Origin: Balaenoptera acutorostrata
Taxonomy: Eukaryota; Chordata; Mammalia; Artiodactyla; Balaenopteridae
DNA length: 64,000 bases
Direction: 5' to 3'
Assembly: GCF_949987535.1 (NCBI RefSeq)
Contig: NC_080073.1
Span: forward strand, 23,928,116 to 23,992,115
The position numbers were made by a program, and so were the translations under genes. The notes beneath the pieces are model-generated. The model made no database searches, was not told the DNA's origin, and worked only from the letters and a program-made list of their open reading frames with translations. Of this stretch, positions 62,756-64,000 are shown piece by piece. Each line of letters opens with the position of its first letter. Position 1 is the first letter of the stretch.

Positions 62756-64000
62756 GTAAACTCTCTTCTCACAGTAAGAAAGCATGTCTGAATCTCAGTG
62801 TTCTTTAAAACCACCAAATATCACCACCTAGAACTGTCATAAACCACCATGATTCGGTCCCCTGGAATTTGTGTTAAAAAAAAAGTCCATGTGATCAATC
62901 TGCCTTCTTGTTATTTTGTCATTTGCTTGTCTCCTGCTTGGTCATTTCAGGCTATTTAGATTTGGGGTTGTCTCTTTCAGTGGGTTTAGGATGATTAACT
63001 GCTAGAGTTTAAGAGGGAGCCCCGCAGTGATTTTTGAGGGGGATTTGAGTCCATGCTGGCCCCTGGAGTTTGGTGTCTGGTAGATTAAAATGAATGGGAA
63101 AACCGAAAAATCCCTGGATGACCCCTTTAAGGAATAAGTAACTCTTTAAAATTGGGAAAATGGCAGTGGAGGAAAATGAGGACCCAGAATGCCCAAATCA
63201 ACTGTCACTTGGTGCTGAATGGACCGGTACTTGCTCTTTTATAAGCAGGGACAGAGTCTCCCTTAGAAACTTGCCCTTGTTGTCATTCAGGTCTTTGTGA
63301 TTTTAGGTTGTGGCCACAGGTGAATTCTCCCCTGAGCTCTCCAAGCCCACACTCTCCTTTCAGTCACAAGCAGGTTGCTAGTATATGGGCAAACTTCCAT
63401 ACACGGTATGGGGAGCAGACATGACTTCATGCTCTGCTGTAGACAAGGGGAACTGCCAAGGCTCAGGCGCCCCGTCCCTGCAAGTGTTCCTGGGTTTTGG
63501 TATCTTTCTCTCCGGCTGCGTGGTAACCAGACCACAGGGGCTGATTTAGATTTGTGAGCACATCCTTACCTTGCTGATTCTCAACTCCTATCCTCCTATC
63601 CTCCGAGGAAGCATCTCACAGGTGCACCCACAAGCATTTGGAAAAACATTTGACAATAAATATCCATTTTACAATATCAGTGATGGAACAAAGCTGAAAG
63701 ATAATTTTAGGTCAACCTCTCAAGGGGTTCAATGAGTTCAATTGATTTCTGCTGCAAATGCTGTTTCATCTGAGGTGGGGCAAGGCAGGTCTGACAGTTT
63801 TGTTTAAAGAAATGTTCTTGGGTATTCTGCATTAAATTACTGTTGTGTGTTCTTCGGTCTTGAAAAATTTAAGAAACCTTGACATAGTGGACTACACCAA
63901 TTTGGGGTCATTTAAATCCCATCCCTCCTCTTATTACTATTATTTTACTGAAAGGCATTATAACAGAGATATACTGCTTCTTATCCAGGTGGAAGGTATA
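62756..64000. other. Single-copy noncoding stretch to window end
   Basis: 1.25 kb with no repeat, RNA or exon recognised. Confidence 0.4.

Noticed and set aside
1..64000. A novel multi-gene system such as a defence island, biosynthetic cluster or operon
   Set aside because: The window is vertebrate repeat-rich noncoding DNA; no set of linked genes exists to form one.

Overview
The window looks like nuclear DNA of a cetacean (whale or dolphin). The main evidence is twelve copies of a tRNA-derived SINE whose body begins near GGGCTTCCCTGGTGGCGCAG and carries a Pol III B box (GGTTCGAGCCC). This is the CHR-type SINE of the cetacean/hippo/ruminant group, and its longer forms are typical of cetaceans. 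The 3' ends of the younger L1 copies fit the same lineage, and I see no BovB or ruminant-specific SINE. Older, mammal-wide repeats (MIR, L2, MER5, MER20, Tigger, MaLR-type LTRs) make up much of the rest. Family names come from remembered consensus sequences and were not checked against a library.

I find no convincing exon of a cellular protein-coding gene, no structured RNA gene and no CpG island. The window is therefore intergenic or deep intronic. The only long reading frame with a recognisable protein is the C-terminal part of an L1 ORF2, on the minus strand at 47608-48426. Other long frames are SINE bodies, microsatellites or chance.

Layout: 1-9450 is dense in repeats, with a Tigger-like element inside an L1 tail, several SINEs, an expanded purine microsatellite in an L2 tail, and an L2/L1/SINE/SINE nest. 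9450-17000 is MIR/L2/MER5 debris separated by single-copy blocks (11215-12470, 13457-14308). A near-complete Tigger2-type element lies at 17357-17978. 18000-24000 is mostly single copy, and a MIR at 21005-21255 contains a perfect 34-bp fold-back. A processed retrocopy of an mRNA 3' end lies at 24953-25812. 26000-32200 holds MIR, hAT and L2 fragments and one LTR. 32200-37350 is mainly ancient L1 in antisense, interrupted by SINEs and a younger L1. 42300-46350 holds four decayed MaLR-like LTRs. A young L1 with an open ORF2 tail fills 47234-48512. 48500-64000 mixes single-copy sequence, including an AT-rich homeodomain-type cluster at 53059-53184, with MIR, L2, hAT and SINE copies and a Tigger1/L1 nest.

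There is no gene network to describe. What the window offers is an insertion history readable from target-site duplications, a few unusual small rearrangements (one fold-back, three tandem duplications of 36-40 bp, one SINE with extra tail sequence), and several single-copy blocks that could be regulatory.
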